A DNA stretch of 54,901 nt from DAISJI01 sp964559835 (GCA_964559835.1 CAZLJE010000034.1:1-54901), one strand, 5' to 3'. Positions 7,719 to 16,482 are shown, counted from the first letter of the stretch. The notes: generated by a model from the letters alone, not told the origin. Numbers and translations are program-made.

Positions 7719-8816
7719 ATGGGAATCTCGGACCGCTTGCTCGGCAGGAAGAACGTGAATGGGCACCCGCACATCGAGGCGGTCGAGCCCTCGGCTGCCC
7801 TGCCCGGCGGCGAAGTACGAATCCTGGGTTCAGGCCTGCGCCCCAAGGAGTTCCGCCGTCCACAGGTCCGCTTCACCGGCGACGTCGAAGGGGCCGTCGT
7901 CGTTAGCGCCGACCAGTTCCTCATCGCGCGCGTCCCCGAGGGCGCCCACTCCGGGCCCATGATCGTCTCGTCCGGAGATCATGCCAGCAACCCCGCTGAA
8001 GTTCGCGTCGGCGTTCCCATCGCCGACAACCTGCACCCCATCACCAATCCGGCGCTCGACATCGAAGGCAACATCTACGTCACGTTCTCTGGCGCGCGCG
8101 GGCAAAAGGTCCCCGTCGCCATTTACAAGATCGACACCAATTACAACGTGAAGCCGTACCTGACGGAGATGATGAACGCCAGCGCCATCGCGTTCGACCG
8201 CGAGGGCCAGATGTACGTCTCCTCGCGTTACGACGGCACGGTGTACCGCGTCGCGCCGAACGGCACCATGTCGGCCTACGCCGAAGGAATGGGCGTCGCT
8301 ACCGGTTTGGCGTTCGATCGCGAACAGAACCTGTATGTCGGCGACCGCAGCGGGACCATCTGGCGTATTGCGCGCGACCGGCAGATCTACGTCTTTGCCA
8401 CGCTCGAGCCGAGCGTCTCCGCGTATCACCTGGCCTTCGCTCCGACCGGATCGCTGTTCGTCACCGGCCCGACCATCTCCAGCTTCGATGCCGTGTACGA
8501 GATCGATACGCACGGCGCAGTCTCCGTGTTCTATCGCGGGCTCGGCCGCCCGCAGGGACTCGCGTTCGATGTCGACGGAAATCTCTATGTCGCCGCGTCG
8601 CTGAAGGGGAAACGCGGCGTGGTCCGGATCACGCCCGACAAGCAGGCACGGCTCGCCGTTGCGGCACAGAACCTCGTCGGATTGGCGTTCGCGCCCGGCC
8701 GCTCGGTCGTGCTCGCGACTAAAGATAATCAGGCTCCTGCCCGGTCCGGCGTCCACCATCTGAGTTGGGACATCCAGGGGTATCCACTTATTCCGGTCGA
8801 AGAACTTCGCTCCTAG
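7719..8816 (+). CDS. IPT/TIG plus NHL-type beta-propeller protein
   Basis: 365 residues with no signal peptide or membrane helix. Residues about 18-95 (IEAVEPSAALPGGEVRILGSG) form an IPT/TIG immunoglobulin-like fold. From about residue 105 on, repeated blades of the form GLAFD.DGNLYVA with short strand pairs indicate an NHL/SMP-30-like propeller of about six blades. Such proteins bind ligands or partners; a gluconolactonase activity is possible but the metal-binding acidic residues are not obvious. It sits between pgpA and cinA with its own upstream gap, and nothing in the context gives a function. Confidence 0.6.
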   Translation: MGISDRLLGRKNVNGHPHIEAVEPSAALPGGEVRILGSGLRPKEFRRPQVRFTGDVEGAVVVSADQFLIARVPEGAHSGPMIVSSGDHASNPAEVRVGVPIADNLHPITNPALDIEGNIYVTFSGARGQKVPVAIYKIDTNYNVKPYLTEMMNASAIAFDREGQMYVSSRYDGTVYRVAPNGTMSAYAEGMGVATGLAFDREQNLYVGDRSGTIWRIARDRQIYVFATLEPSVSAYHLAFAPTGSLFVTGPTISSFDAVYEIDTHGAVSVFYRGLGRPQGLAFDVDGNLYVAASLKGKRGVVRITPDKQARLAVAAQNLVGLAFAPGRSVVLATKDNQAPARSGVHHLSWDIQGYPLIPVEELRS

Positions 8817-8821
8817 TACAT

Positions 8822-8908
8822 TCTAGTTTCTTGATCCGTGTGCATCCGTGCTGATCCGTGGCGGATTTTGTCTTATCCGTGTTTATCCGCGAAAATCCGT
8901 GGGTAATC
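8822..8908. repeat. atccgtg word array upstream of cinA
   Basis: About seven copies of atccgtg or a close variant lie in under 90 bases, immediately before the cinA promoter. This word family is not seen elsewhere in the window. Confidence 0.7.
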
Positions 8909-8910
8909 TT

Positions 8911-8916
8911 TTAAAC
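8911..8916 (+). promoter_or_regulatory. -10 element seven bases before cinA GTG
   Basis: TTAAAC (or TTTAAA one base earlier) ends seven bases before GTG 8924, predicting transcription from at or next to the start codon. Confidence 0.45.
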
Positions 8917-8923
8917 TCTGTAC

Positions 8924-10168
8924 GTGCTCGCCGAGATCATCGCCATTGGCTCGGAATTACTCACGCCATTCTTCCAGGACACGAATTCCCTCTATCTCAC
9001 GCGCAAGCTGAATGAGATCGGCATCGAAGTCGGTTTTAAGACCGTCGTCGGCGACAATCCCGACCACCTCACGGCCGCCGCGGGCAATGCGTTGACCCGC
9101 GCCGACATCATCATCTTCATGGGCGGACTCGGTCCCACCGAGGACGACCTCACGCGTGAGTGCGTCGCCGCTGCGCTCGGCCGCGAACTTCACCGCGACC
9201 CGCAGATCATTACCGAGCTGTATACGCGTTTCGCCGCGTGGCGTCGCAAGATGCCACCCAACAACGAAAAGCAGGCGGACGTGATCGAGGGCGGCGTCGT
9301 GCTGCCCAACCCGCTCGGCAGCGCGCCAGGACAGTGGGTCGAGGCGGAACACGGTGGGGCGCCTCGCTACATAATGCTGCTGCCCGGGCCGCCCTTCGAG
9401 ATCAAGCCGATGTTCGACCAGCAGTGCCTGCCGAGGCTGAAAGAGAAGCTGCCGCCGCAATTCATTGCGACCAAGCTTCTGCGCATCGCGATGCTCGGCG
9501 AATCGGCCTGCGACCAGCGCATCGCGCCCATCTACAAGAAGTACGAAGACGTGCAGTCCACGATCTTGGCCGGCGCGGGCGATATCCAAGTCCACTTCCG
9601 CTGCCGCAAAGACACGCTCGCGGAAGCCCAGGCACGCGTGGAAGCCGTGTCGAGCGAGGTCGAGGACGAACTCGGCGATTACGTTTATTCGAGCAACGGC
9701 GACACGCTGGAAGAGATCGTCGGCCTGTTCTTACAACTACGCGGGGCGACGCTGGCCGTGGCGGAGTCGTGTACTGGCGGAATGCTAGGGGCGCGTATAT
9801 CGAGCGTCAGCGGCAGCTCGCGGCACTTTCTCGGAGGCGCCATCGTTTATGCCAACGATATGAAAACCCTGTTTGCCAACGTTCCGCCGATGCTGATCGA
9901 AGCGCATGGCGCCGTCAGTCGCGAAGTCGCCGAGGCCATGGCGGAAGGTATTCGCGAGGAATGCCGCGCGTCGATAGGGGTGGGCATTACCGGGATTGCC
10001 GGTCCGACGGGCGGCACCGAGCAGAAGCCGGTCGGACTCGTTTACGTTGCGGTAAGCGATGGCAAGAAGACCGAAGTCGTCGAGCGCCAGTTCCCCGGCG
10101 ACCGCGAACGCATCCGGGTGTACGCAACGCAGCAGGCGCTGGATCTGGTCAGACGCTTCTTGATGTGA
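8924..10168 (+). CDS. cinA: CinA-like protein, nicotinamide-nucleotide amidohydrolase family
   Basis: Two-domain protein of 414 residues. The N-terminal MoCF/COG1058 domain (residues 1-170, IIAIGSELLTPF, FMGGLGPTEDDLT) is ADP-ribose/NAD-pyrophosphatase-like. The C-terminal CinA domain (about 260-414, AESCTGGMLGARIS, GITGIAGPTGGT.QKPVGLVYVAV) is the NMN deamidase type. Known members recycle NAD by-products and are damage- or competence-inducible in some species. Both conserved cores look intact. The start is GTG 8924, judged by immediate family match (MLAEIIAIGSELL) and the close -10. Confidence 0.93.
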   Translation: MLAEIIAIGSELLTPFFQDTNSLYLTRKLNEIGIEVGFKTVVGDNPDHLTAAAGNALTRADIIIFMGGLGPTEDDLTRECVAAALGRELHRDPQIITELYTRFAAWRRKMPPNNEKQADVIEGGVVLPNPLGSAPGQWVEAEHGGAPRYIMLLPGPPFEIKPMFDQQCLPRLKEKLPPQFIATKLLRIAMLGESACDQRIAPIYKKYEDVQSTILAGAGDIQVHFRCRKDTLAEAQARVEAVSSEVEDELGDYVYSSNGDTLEEIVGLFLQLRGATLAVAESCTGGMLGARISSVSGSSRHFLGGAIVYANDMKTLFANVPPMLIEAHGAVSREVAEAMAEGIREECRASIGVGITGIAGPTGGTEQKPVGLVYVAVSDGKKTEVVERQFPGDRERIRVYATQQALDLVRRFLM

Positions 10169-10179
10169 CGATGCACTAA

Positions 10180-10268
10180 ACGAATGAAGAATGAAGAAGT
10201 CAGAATGAAGAATGTCTTGGCTTCGGCGTGTTTCTATTCTTCATTCTTAAATCTTAATTCTTCATTCG
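10180..10268. repeat. gaatgaagaa / ttcttcattc inverted-word element, copy 1
   Basis: Left arm iterates gaatgaagaa and the right arm iterates its reverse complement (ttcattcttaa, cttcattc). An almost identical element lies at 17036-17117. It ends right before the thpR ATG and may fold into a long hairpin. Confidence 0.7.
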
Positions 10269-10269
10269 T

Positions 10270-10851
10270 ATGAGAGTCTTTATCGGCTTGGACATTCCGG
10301 AAGACATCCGCGCCGCCATTGCGCGCTACATGGACGGCCTGCGCAACTTCGCTCCCGACGTGCGCTGGGTCCGCCCCGAGTCGTTCCACGTAACGCTCAA
10401 ATTCATCGGCGAACAAAAGCCGGAGCAGGTGGAGCGAATCAAACGCGAGCTCGCAACCCTCAAATCGGCGCCCTTCGACATTTCGTTTCGTGAGACGGGT
10501 TTCTTCCCGAACGCAAAACGGCCCCGTGTATTCTGGGTCGGAATTCACGCTTCCGACGCCCTTCCGACGCTCGCAGGAGCCGTGGACGAAGCTGTATCGC
10601 GCACGGGCGTCCCAGTTGAGACGAACCCTTACAAGCCTCACCTGACGCTTTCACGTGCGGGCTCCGGCCGTCCGCATCCGAAACCGGGAGATCAGCCCGA
10701 CAACAAACTGGCACGGCTCGCGGGTAAGTTGCAGTCGTTGCCGCAACCCGACTTCGGTACAATGACCGCTCGCGAATTTTATTTGTACGAAAGCAAGCTC
10801 AGTCCCAGCGGCGCGCGCTACTCGAAGCTGCAAGCGTTCCCGCTGGTATAA
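10270..10851 (+). CDS. thpR: RNA 2',3'-cyclic phosphodiesterase (2'-5' RNA ligase family)
   Basis: Hydrolyses 2',3'-cyclic phosphate ends of RNA, and can join tRNA halves through 2'-5' bonds in vitro. It belongs to the 2H phosphoesterases: the two catalytic HxTx motifs are His40 (FHVTLKF) and His124 (PHLTLSR). Size (193 residues) and the N-terminal VFIGLDIPEDI are typical. A proline/glycine-rich segment with NKLARL follows the second motif. It stands alone between two inverted-repeat regions. Confidence 0.92.
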   Translation: MRVFIGLDIPEDIRAAIARYMDGLRNFAPDVRWVRPESFHVTLKFIGEQKPEQVERIKRELATLKSAPFDISFRETGFFPNAKRPRVFWVGIHASDALPTLAGAVDEAVSRTGVPVETNPYKPHLTLSRAGSGRPHPKPGDQPDNKLARLAGKLQSLPQPDFGTMTAREFYLYESKLSPSGARYSKLQAFPLV

Positions 10852-10919
10852 GTCGCTAGTCTCTGGTCGCTAGCGATTCCGGTTTTGCTGACGACCAGCG
10901 ACTAACGACTAGCGACCGC
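10852..10919. repeat. gcgactagcgacc-type inverted words between thpR and plsY
   Basis: tcgctagt/ggtcgctagcg on the left face acgaccagcgact/actagcgacc on the right with a cggttttgc centre. Arms are near-complementary over about 25 bases. Confidence 0.65.
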
Positions 10920-11570
10920 ATGGCCATATACTTCATCGTCGCCGCCATCGCCTACCTCCTGGGCTCAATCCCGTTCGGCTACATTCTGCTGCGCGTCTTT
11001 CGCGGCGAAGACGTCCGCCAGCACGGCAGCGGCAACATCGGCGCAACGAATGTCGCCCGCAAAGCCCCGGGATTGGGGATTGCGACGCTGGTACTGGACG
11101 CTCTCAAGGGATACGCGGCCGTAATGATCGCTTTCGCAATAGCGCGTTCCGATTACAACTTCATCGTCAGACCCGAAGCACACTACGGTGCGCCCGAGTT
11201 GTTGCTGGCTGCCGTTGCCGCATTCGCGGCCGTTCTCGGCCACGTCTTCCCTGTCTGGCTCAAATTCAAGGGCGGCAAAGGAGTCGCAACCGGCGTGGGA
11301 ACATTCCTTGCCATTGCTCCCAAAGCGGTGTTGGTGGTTTTGGTGATTTTCGCGGTTCTCGTAGCTGCGTTTCGCTACATCAGTCTCGGGTCAATTGTCG
11401 CCACGGCAGCGTTCCCAATCTTCGCGTGGTTGCTTTACCGCAACGAGTCATCACCAGCGGTATTTGCAGCGACCGTTGCCGCCGCCGCTCTCATCATCCT
11501 CAAGCACCACCAGAACATCCGTCGCCTATTGGCCGGGACCGAACACAGGTTCGAACTGAAGCACCGTTGA
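10920..11570 (+). CDS. plsY: Glycerol-3-phosphate acyltransferase (acyl-phosphate dependent)
   Basis: Inner-membrane enzyme that transfers acyl groups from acyl-phosphate to glycerol-3-phosphate, the first step of phospholipid synthesis. All three conserved cytoplasmic motifs are present: GSGNIGATNVAR (about residues 37-48), KFKGGKGVATGVGTFLA (about 117-133) and the C-terminal KHHQNIRRLLAGTE. Five or six transmembrane segments fill the 216 residues. The next gene, gpsA, makes its substrate, so the pair forms a functional unit, although a 96-base gap separates them. Confidence 0.95.
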   Translation: MAIYFIVAAIAYLLGSIPFGYILLRVFRGEDVRQHGSGNIGATNVARKAPGLGIATLVLDALKGYAAVMIAFAIARSDYNFIVRPEAHYGAPELLLAAVAAFAAVLGHVFPVWLKFKGGKGVATGVGTFLAIAPKAVLVVLVIFAVLVAAFRYISLGSIVATAAFPIFAWLLYRNESSPAVFAATVAAAALIILKHHQNIRRLLAGTEHRFELKHR

Positions 11571-11571
11571 C

Positions 11572-11640
11572 CGGGTGGCGCAGGGCTTCAGCCCTGCGAA
11601 CCGGGCCACACCTCATCCGGCTTTAGCCGCTGAGGTACTT
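11572..11640. repeat. Palindromic intergenic repeat between plsY and gpsA
   Basis: cagggcttcagccctg (about 11581-11596) is a near-perfect palindrome, followed by atccggctttagccgctga. It could attenuate transcription into gpsA. Confidence 0.5.
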
Positions 11641-11666
11641 GAAACTGAAACTCGAAACTGAAACTG

Positions 11667-12692
11667 ATGAACATAGCAGTCATCGGCGCAGGGGCATGGG
11701 GGACGGCAATTGCGATCGTGCTCGGACGCAAGGGCACGCACAAGGTGCGGCTGTGGGCGCTGGAGAACGAAGTGGTCGAATCCATAATCGACCATCGCGC
11801 TAACGACCTATTCCTGCCGACGGCGACCATCCCCGAAAAAGTATTCCCGACCAATTCCCTCGCCGAAGCGCTCGAAGGTGTTGACATCGTTGTCAGCGTG
11901 ACGCCATCGCACCACACCCGGCGCGTGTACCAGCAGATGGCGCCGCACCTTCGGCCCGACATGTTCTTCGTTAGCGCAACCAAGGGCGTCGAGAACGATT
12001 CCCTGCTCCGCATGACCGAGGTGATTGCCGAAGTGCTCGCCAACGCGGGCATCAGCAATCCGCGCGTCAGCGCCCTCAGCGGTCCGTCGTTCGCGAAGGA
12101 AGTTGCGCGCGGCGACCCGACGGCCATCACCGTGGCATCGAAAGACCGCGACCTCGCCGCCACTGTCCAGCGCGAATTCAGCGAGCCGTGCTTCCGCGTT
12201 TACACGAATGATGACATGGTAGGGGTCGAGCTAGGTGGGTCGCTGAAGAACGTCATCGCGATCGCCGCCGGGGTTTGCGACGGTCTCGGCCTCGGCCACA
12301 ATACCGCGGCCGCGCTCATTACTCGCGGCCTGGCCGAGATCACCCGCCTAACCACCGCCTGTGGCGGTCGCTCCGAAACCATGGCGGGATTGGCCGGCCT
12401 CGGCGACCTCGTGCTCACCTGCACCGGCGGCCTCTCCCGCAATCGCACTGTGGGAGTGGAATTAGGCAAAGGCCGCAAACTCGACGACATCATTACCGGC
12501 ATGCACGGCATGGTCGCCGAAGGTGTTCTGACCACCAACGCCGCTGTTGGCCTCGCTCACAAGTACAAAGTGGAGATGCCGATTACAGAGCAGATGTACG
12601 CCATCCTCACCCAGGGCAAGGCGCCGCGCGACGCCATCCACGAATTGATGACGCGTAGAGGGACCAGCGAAACTCAAGCGCTCGGTTCGTAA
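11667..12692 (+). CDS. gpsA: Glycerol-3-phosphate dehydrogenase [NAD(P)+]
   Basis: Reduces dihydroxyacetone phosphate to sn-glycerol-3-phosphate for phospholipid synthesis in the cytoplasm. The dinucleotide site GAGAWGTAIA begins at residue 7. The substrate region SALSGPSFAKEVARGDPTA and the catalytic lysine in GSLKNVIAIAAGVCDGLGLG are both intact, followed by the C-terminal FMAGLAGLGDLVLTC-type helix bundle (here METMAGLAGLGDL). At 341 residues the length is normal. It lies downstream of plsY, which uses its product. It is convergent with thrC across an inverted repeat. Confidence 0.95.
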   Translation: MNIAVIGAGAWGTAIAIVLGRKGTHKVRLWALENEVVESIIDHRANDLFLPTATIPEKVFPTNSLAEALEGVDIVVSVTPSHHTRRVYQQMAPHLRPDMFFVSATKGVENDSLLRMTEVIAEVLANAGISNPRVSALSGPSFAKEVARGDPTAITVASKDRDLAATVQREFSEPCFRVYTNDDMVGVELGGSLKNVIAIAAGVCDGLGLGHNTAAALITRGLAEITRLTTACGGRSETMAGLAGLGDLVLTCTGGLSRNRTVGVELGKGRKLDDIITGMHGMVAEGVLTTNAAVGLAHKYKVEMPITEQMYAILTQGKAPRDAIHELMTRRGTSETQALGS

Positions 12693-12783
12693 GTGGTCAG
12701 TGCTCAGTGATCAGTGATCAGGATTTCAAACCGCGAATGCCGAGATTGACCTGCTGAACACTGATTACTGACCACTTGTTTTA
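12693..12783. terminator. Bidirectional inverted repeat between gpsA and thrC
   Basis: aagtggtcagtg near 12691-12702 is matched by actgaccactt at 12768-12778, and the interior repeats cagtgatcag words. The region sits between two convergent stop codons, as expected for a shared terminator. Confidence 0.55.
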
Positions 12784-13992
12784 GTACGGCTGAATGATTC
12801 CGCCCATTGCCCGCGCTTTCGGCTCCTGCTTTTTGTTCTTTTCTTGCCACGCGGCGATCACGTCGATGTACTTCAGCCCCGAGCCGGTGTTGAAGAGCAC
12901 GACTTTATCGCTCTCCTTGAAGAACCCCGACTTGCGCAGCTTCTGATACGCGACCAGCGACGCTGCTCCCTCGGGCGCTGCAAACACGCCTTCTTCGCGC
13001 GCCCACTGTTCGAACGCCACCATGATCTCGTCGTCGGTGGCTTCGACCGCAGTGCCGCCGCTCTGCTTCAGGATGTCGAGGATGATGTAATCTCCGTACG
13101 CCTTCGGTACGCGCAGCCCGGCCGCTATCGTCGACGCATTCTTCCACGCCTCCGATACCGGCTTGTGCTCTTCCCAGGCTTTCGGGATGGGCGCGCAACC
13201 GCTGGCCTGCACCACGATCATCTTCGGACGCTTGCCGGGCGCGATCCAGCCCAGCTGTTCCATTTCCTCAAACGCTTTCCACATCCCGATCAGTCCCACC
13301 CCGCCGCCGGTCGGATAGATGATGCCGTCAGGCAGCTTCCATCCCAACTGTTCGGCGACCTCGTACCCCATCGTCTTTTTGCCCTCGATGCGGAACGGTT
13401 CCTTGAGCGTCGAGATATCGAACCAATCCTCCTGCTGCTTCCGTTCGCCGATGATGCGCGCGCAATCGGAGATCAGCCCGTCCACCAGCGTGACGTTCGC
13501 GCCGTAACTGACGCATTCGATGTAGTTCGCCTGCGGCACGTCCTTCGGCATGAAGATGTGCGCTTCGATTCCCGCTGCGGCGGCGTACGCACTGAGCGCG
13601 CTCGCCGCATTTCCCGCCGAGGGGATCGCGACTTTCTTCAGCCCGTAGTGCTTCACCATGGTCACTGCCGCCGACAGTCCGCGCGCCTTGAACGATCCGG
13701 TCGGATTGATGCCCTCATCCTTGATATACACATTCGGCGTGTGGCGGCTCTGGATCATCGGCGTGAAGCCTTCGCCGAGCGTTACCGGCTCGACGTCCGG
13801 AAGCACAGGCGCATACCGCCACATGCTGGCGGGCTTACCAGCCAGCGAATCGCGCGAAATGCTTTTCCTGAGCGCCGCGATGTCGTAACGGACGTACAGC
13901 GATCCGGCACAATTGGGGCAAACGGTTTGCGGTGTATCGGCGCTGACGTGCTCGCCGCACTTGGAACATTCCAGGTAAGTGATCTTGGCCAT
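12781..13992 (-). CDS. thrC: Threonine synthase
   Basis: PLP enzyme that converts O-phospho-L-homoserine to threonine. An N-terminal zinc ribbon is visible (Cys9, Cys12, Cys25, Cys28), a feature of one threonine synthase subfamily. The PLP lysine is Lys102 in NPTGSFKARGLS; the phosphate loop PTGGGVGLIGMW and C-terminal PEGAASLVAYQKL also fit. It has 403 residues, normal for the short form. The start is ATG 13992 with no evident Shine-Dalgarno; a TACAAT hexamer lies about 37 bases upstream (14035-14030, minus strand). It is monocistronic here, without homoserine kinase or dehydrogenase. Confidence 0.93.
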   Translation of the reverse strand: MAKITYLECSKCGEHVSADTPQTVCPNCAGSLYVRYDIAALRKSISRDSLAGKPASMWRYAPVLPDVEPVTLGEGFTPMIQSRHTPNVYIKDEGINPTGSFKARGLSAAVTMVKHYGLKKVAIPSAGNAASALSAYAAAAGIEAHIFMPKDVPQANYIECVSYGANVTLVDGLISDCARIIGERKQQEDWFDISTLKEPFRIEGKKTMGYEVAEQLGWKLPDGIIYPTGGGVGLIGMWKAFEEMEQLGWIAPGKRPKMIVVQASGCAPIPKAWEEHKPVSEAWKNASTIAAGLRVPKAYGDYIILDILKQSGGTAVEATDDEIMVAFEQWAREEGVFAAPEGAASLVAYQKLRKSGFFKESDKVVLFNTGSGLKYIDVIAAWQEKNKKQEPKARAMGGIIQPY

Positions 13993-14108
13993 AAGAAAGG
14001 TGTCAGGTATCAGGATGAAAGAACCGAGTATTGTACCCGACCGTTCGCGACGTTCCTTCGTGAAACCTTCGTGTCCTTCGTGTGAACCGCCCTGTGTGAG
14101 CCACTAAT

Positions 14109-15347
14109 CTAGATTTTCGCGCGCAGCAGGCTGATGACGTCGTCGGCGGTGATCACGCCGGTGAGCTTTCCGTATTCGTCGACCACCGGAAGGGTGATCA
14201 GGTTGTACTTGTCGAACATTTCGGCAACGTGTTTTTCGTCTGCGCCCGGGTGGGTGGAGATGAGCGGTTCGACCGTGAGTTCTGCCAGCGGAGTATCGTG
14301 CGAGGCCAGCACCAGCTTCGACAGCGGCACCGCGCCGACCAGCTTCTCATCCGGCTCGATGAGATAAATGGTGCTGACGCTCTCGATCCCGCCTTCGAAG
14401 TTCCGCAGCATCTCGATGGCGTCGCTGACTTTGGATTTCTTGTCGATGGCCATGTACTCGGTCGTCATACGGCCGGCGGCGGTGTTGTCTTCAAACTCCA
14501 GCAGCTCGCTGACTTCCTCGCGCTGCTCCGGCTCCATTTCCTCCAGGATCTCTTCGGACTTCTCCTCCGACAGATCGCCCAGCAGGTCGGCGGCAGCGTC
14601 GGGGTCCATCTCCTCGACGATGTCGGCCGCGCGGTCCGAATCCAGCGACTCTACGATCGACCGTTGCAGCTTCGGCGTGATCTCTTCCAACGCCTCGGCC
14701 GCCACCTCCTCGTCCAGCGTTTCGAACACCGCCTCGCGTTCGGCGGGCGCGAGTTCTTCGACGATGTCCGCGATGTCAGCCGGGTGCAGGTTCGCCAGCT
14801 TGTCGTGGCTGATCTTCAGCTTCACGCGGCGCGCCGGATCGGTCTCGATCAGGTCCACGAATTCCCACGGGATCAGGCGCGGCGGGATCTTGGCCAGCAG
14901 CGCTCGCAGTGCGGAAGCCGGCACCAGTCCATGGAGCAGACGCCGGACGGCGCCGCGGGCCCCGACATCGACCGATGACATCCGCAGCGCGATATGGTCA
15001 TCGACCGGCTCTTCATTCAGGTCGACGTCGTTGACTCGCACCACCTTGCGGCCGTGTACGTCGATGATCTGCTGGTCGAGCAGGTCGCGCGAGAGCAGCA
15101 TCATTCCTTCGGAACCGACGAACGGCGGCCACTCCGACGGGCTTGTACGCGCCTTGACGCCGCCATTGATGGAGACGACGTGCCCCAATCCGAGCAGCCG
15201 GTCGCCCTCGCGCGTGCGCACGATCAGCGCCGAGACACGGGTCGCGTCATCTTGCGGGCAGAAGCCCACCTCGCGCACTCGTCCGGCGATATTGCCGGCC
15301 GGGTCGTGCACGGCGACCTTTAACAGCTCTGTGAGGGCGTAGTTCAC
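14109..15347 (-). CDS. Soluble PRC-barrel/MgtE-N/CBS-domain protein
   Basis: 412 residues from GTG 15347. The N-terminal part (about 1-110) resembles a PRC-barrel sheet (VHDPAGNIAGRVREVGF). Residues about 165-285 form the MgtE N-terminal superhelical domain with repeats such as LHPADIADIVEELAPAE and DRAADIVEEMDPDAAADLLGDL. A pair of CBS domains covers about 290-412. There is no transmembrane region, so this is the sensor half of an MgtE magnesium channel without the pore. A longer in-frame ORF runs upstream to 15515, but its first 56 residues look non-coding. A regulatory role in Mg2+ or nucleotide sensing is inference. Confidence 0.78.
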   Translation of the reverse strand: MNYALTELLKVAVHDPAGNIAGRVREVGFCPQDDATRVSALIVRTREGDRLLGLGHVVSINGGVKARTSPSEWPPFVGSEGMMLLSRDLLDQQIIDVHGRKVVRVNDVDLNEEPVDDHIALRMSSVDVGARGAVRRLLHGLVPASALRALLAKIPPRLIPWEFVDLIETDPARRVKLKISHDKLANLHPADIADIVEELAPAEREAVFETLDEEVAAEALEEITPKLQRSIVESLDSDRAADIVEEMDPDAAADLLGDLSEEKSEEILEEMEPEQREEVSELLEFEDNTAAGRMTTEYMAIDKKSKVSDAIEMLRNFEGGIESVSTIYLIEPDEKLVGAVPLSKLVLASHDTPLAELTVEPLISTHPGADEKHVAEMFDKYNLITLPVVDEYGKLTGVITADDVISLLRAKI

Positions 15348-15605
15348 AGTATCTTCCCTGCTCGGTTGACGTTCGTAATTGCGAGCATACCCATGCTTGC
15401 GTTGGAATCCAACCCCCGTGGGCGAAGAAGTGCGACATTTTTTCAATGGCCTCGTTCCCGCCGCAGACGCGATTTTTCGGCGCAGAGACCCACGTTTGCA
15501 TTGCTTCATTGACACAAGCGCTGTGCAAAGGGCAAACTACCCGTTCTCGAAGCAAAGTACCCGCCGCACCTGGAAATGCGGCGGTCGGCCCCTAGCGACG
15601 AGCAA
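15348..15605. other. Divergent intergenic region between the MgtE-N/CBS gene and the anti-sigma gene
   Basis: 258 bases separate two divergent starts, so both promoters should lie here. No strong -35/-10 pair is recognised, and the region lacks the iterated words common elsewhere in the window. Confidence 0.4.
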
Positions 15606-16061
15606 ATGACGGACATGACCGCGATGCGGGTTTCTCACAGCCTGGAATCGACCCTCGACAGCGTCAACAGGGCCGAGGAAGTTGCCTCGGAGTTCGCAAC
15701 GAAGCTGGGCTTTGACGAGGAAACAGTGAACCGGATCTCGATGGCCGTCCGCGAAGCTGCCGTCAACGCCGTCCTGCACGGCAATCATTACGATCCCAAC
15801 AAGAAGATGACTGTCGGATTTGAGAACACCGGCAAGTCCCTGGTCATCACCGTAGCCGACGAAGGCAAGGGCCTCGATCCCGAGAAGATCCCCAACCCGC
15901 TGGCGCCGGAAAATCTGCTGAAGCAGTCAGGCCGCGGTATATTTCTTATCCGCGCTTTTATGGACGATGTCCGCATACGCGACCTGGAGCCGGGTACCGA
16001 AATCACCATGATCAAGAACGTCCAAGGCGATGCCGCCGAGGGCAAGGAGGAGACCAAGTGA
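15606..16061 (+). CDS. RsbW/SpoIIAB-like anti-sigma regulatory factor (HATPase)
   Basis: Serine kinase/anti-sigma factor of the GHKL fold. The N box is REAAVNAVLHGNHYDPNK, the G1 box VADEGKGLDPEKIPNP and the G2 box SGRGIFLIRAFMDDV. It should bind ATP and phosphorylate the STAS protein encoded next. The chosen start at 15606 gives 151 residues; an in-frame ATG at 15576 would add ten residues but has no better ribosome site. The stop overlaps the STAS start by four bases. No sigma factor gene is adjacent, so the target could be a remote sigma factor or another partner. Confidence 0.85.
   Translation: MTDMTAMRVSHSLESTLDSVNRAEEVASEFATKLGFDEETVNRISMAVREAAVNAVLHGNHYDPNKKMTVGFENTGKSLVITVADEGKGLDPEKIPNPLAPENLLKQSGRGIFLIRAFMDDVRIRDLEPGTEITMIKNVQGDAAEGKEETK
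16044..16050 (+). promoter_or_regulatory. Shine-Dalgarno deciding the STAS gene start
   Basis: AAGGAGG is seven bases before GTG 16058 and thirteen before ATG 16064, favouring the GTG that overlaps the upstream stop. Confidence 0.7.
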
Positions 16062-16405
16062 CAATGAAATCAAGCACCCGCCAGGTGGACGGCATCACCA
16101 TCGTTGACCTGAGCGGCCGCATCACCCTGGGCGAGGGCAGCGTCGTTTTGCGCGACCTGGTTCGAGACCTGCTCGGTAAGGGCAGCAAACAGATCCTGCT
16201 CAACCTGGGAGACGTCACCTATATCGACAGCTCCGGGATCGGCGAGTTGGTCAGCGCTTACACCACCGTCCGCAACGGCGGCGGCGAACTCAAGCTGCTG
16301 AATCTCACCAAGAAGGTCCACGACCTCCTCCAGATCACGAAGCTGTACACCGTGTTCGACATCAAGGACGACGAGGCGGCAGCCGTCGCTTCTTTCGGGA
16401 AGTAA
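16058..16405 (+). CDS. STAS-domain anti-sigma factor antagonist (RsbV/SpoIIAA-like)
   Basis: 115-residue STAS protein. The phosphorylation site lies in TYIDSSGIGELVSAY (Ser58/Ser59), the classic anti-anti-sigma motif. Dephosphorylated protein should bind the upstream anti-sigma factor and free its partner. It starts with GTG inside the stop of the upstream gene (GTGA), a translational-coupling arrangement. No PP2C phosphatase gene is nearby. A strong terminator follows at 16447-16480. Confidence 0.92.
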   Translation: MTMKSSTRQVDGITIVDLSGRITLGEGSVVLRDLVRDLLGKGSKQILLNLGDVTYIDSSGIGELVSAYTTVRNGGGELKLLNLTKKVHDLLQITKLYTVFDIKDDEAAAVASFGK

Positions 16406-16446
16406 GCCGTCCGCTTTTCTCCTCGCCCGAGAGCATTCGTGTCGGA

Positions 16447-16482
16447 AACCCGGGGTGGCATCGCCCTCCCGGGTTCTTCTTT
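16447..16482 (+). terminator. Rho-independent terminator of the anti-sigma/STAS operon
   Basis: AACCCGGG at 16447-16454 pairs perfectly with CCCGGGTT at 16468-16475, followed by cttctttc. It lies 42 bases after the STAS stop codon. Confidence 0.7.

Noticed and set aside
12844..14085. 413-codon open frame opposite threonine synthase
   Set aside because: Antisense shadow without motifs; ThrC is complete with its PLP lysine and zinc ribbon.
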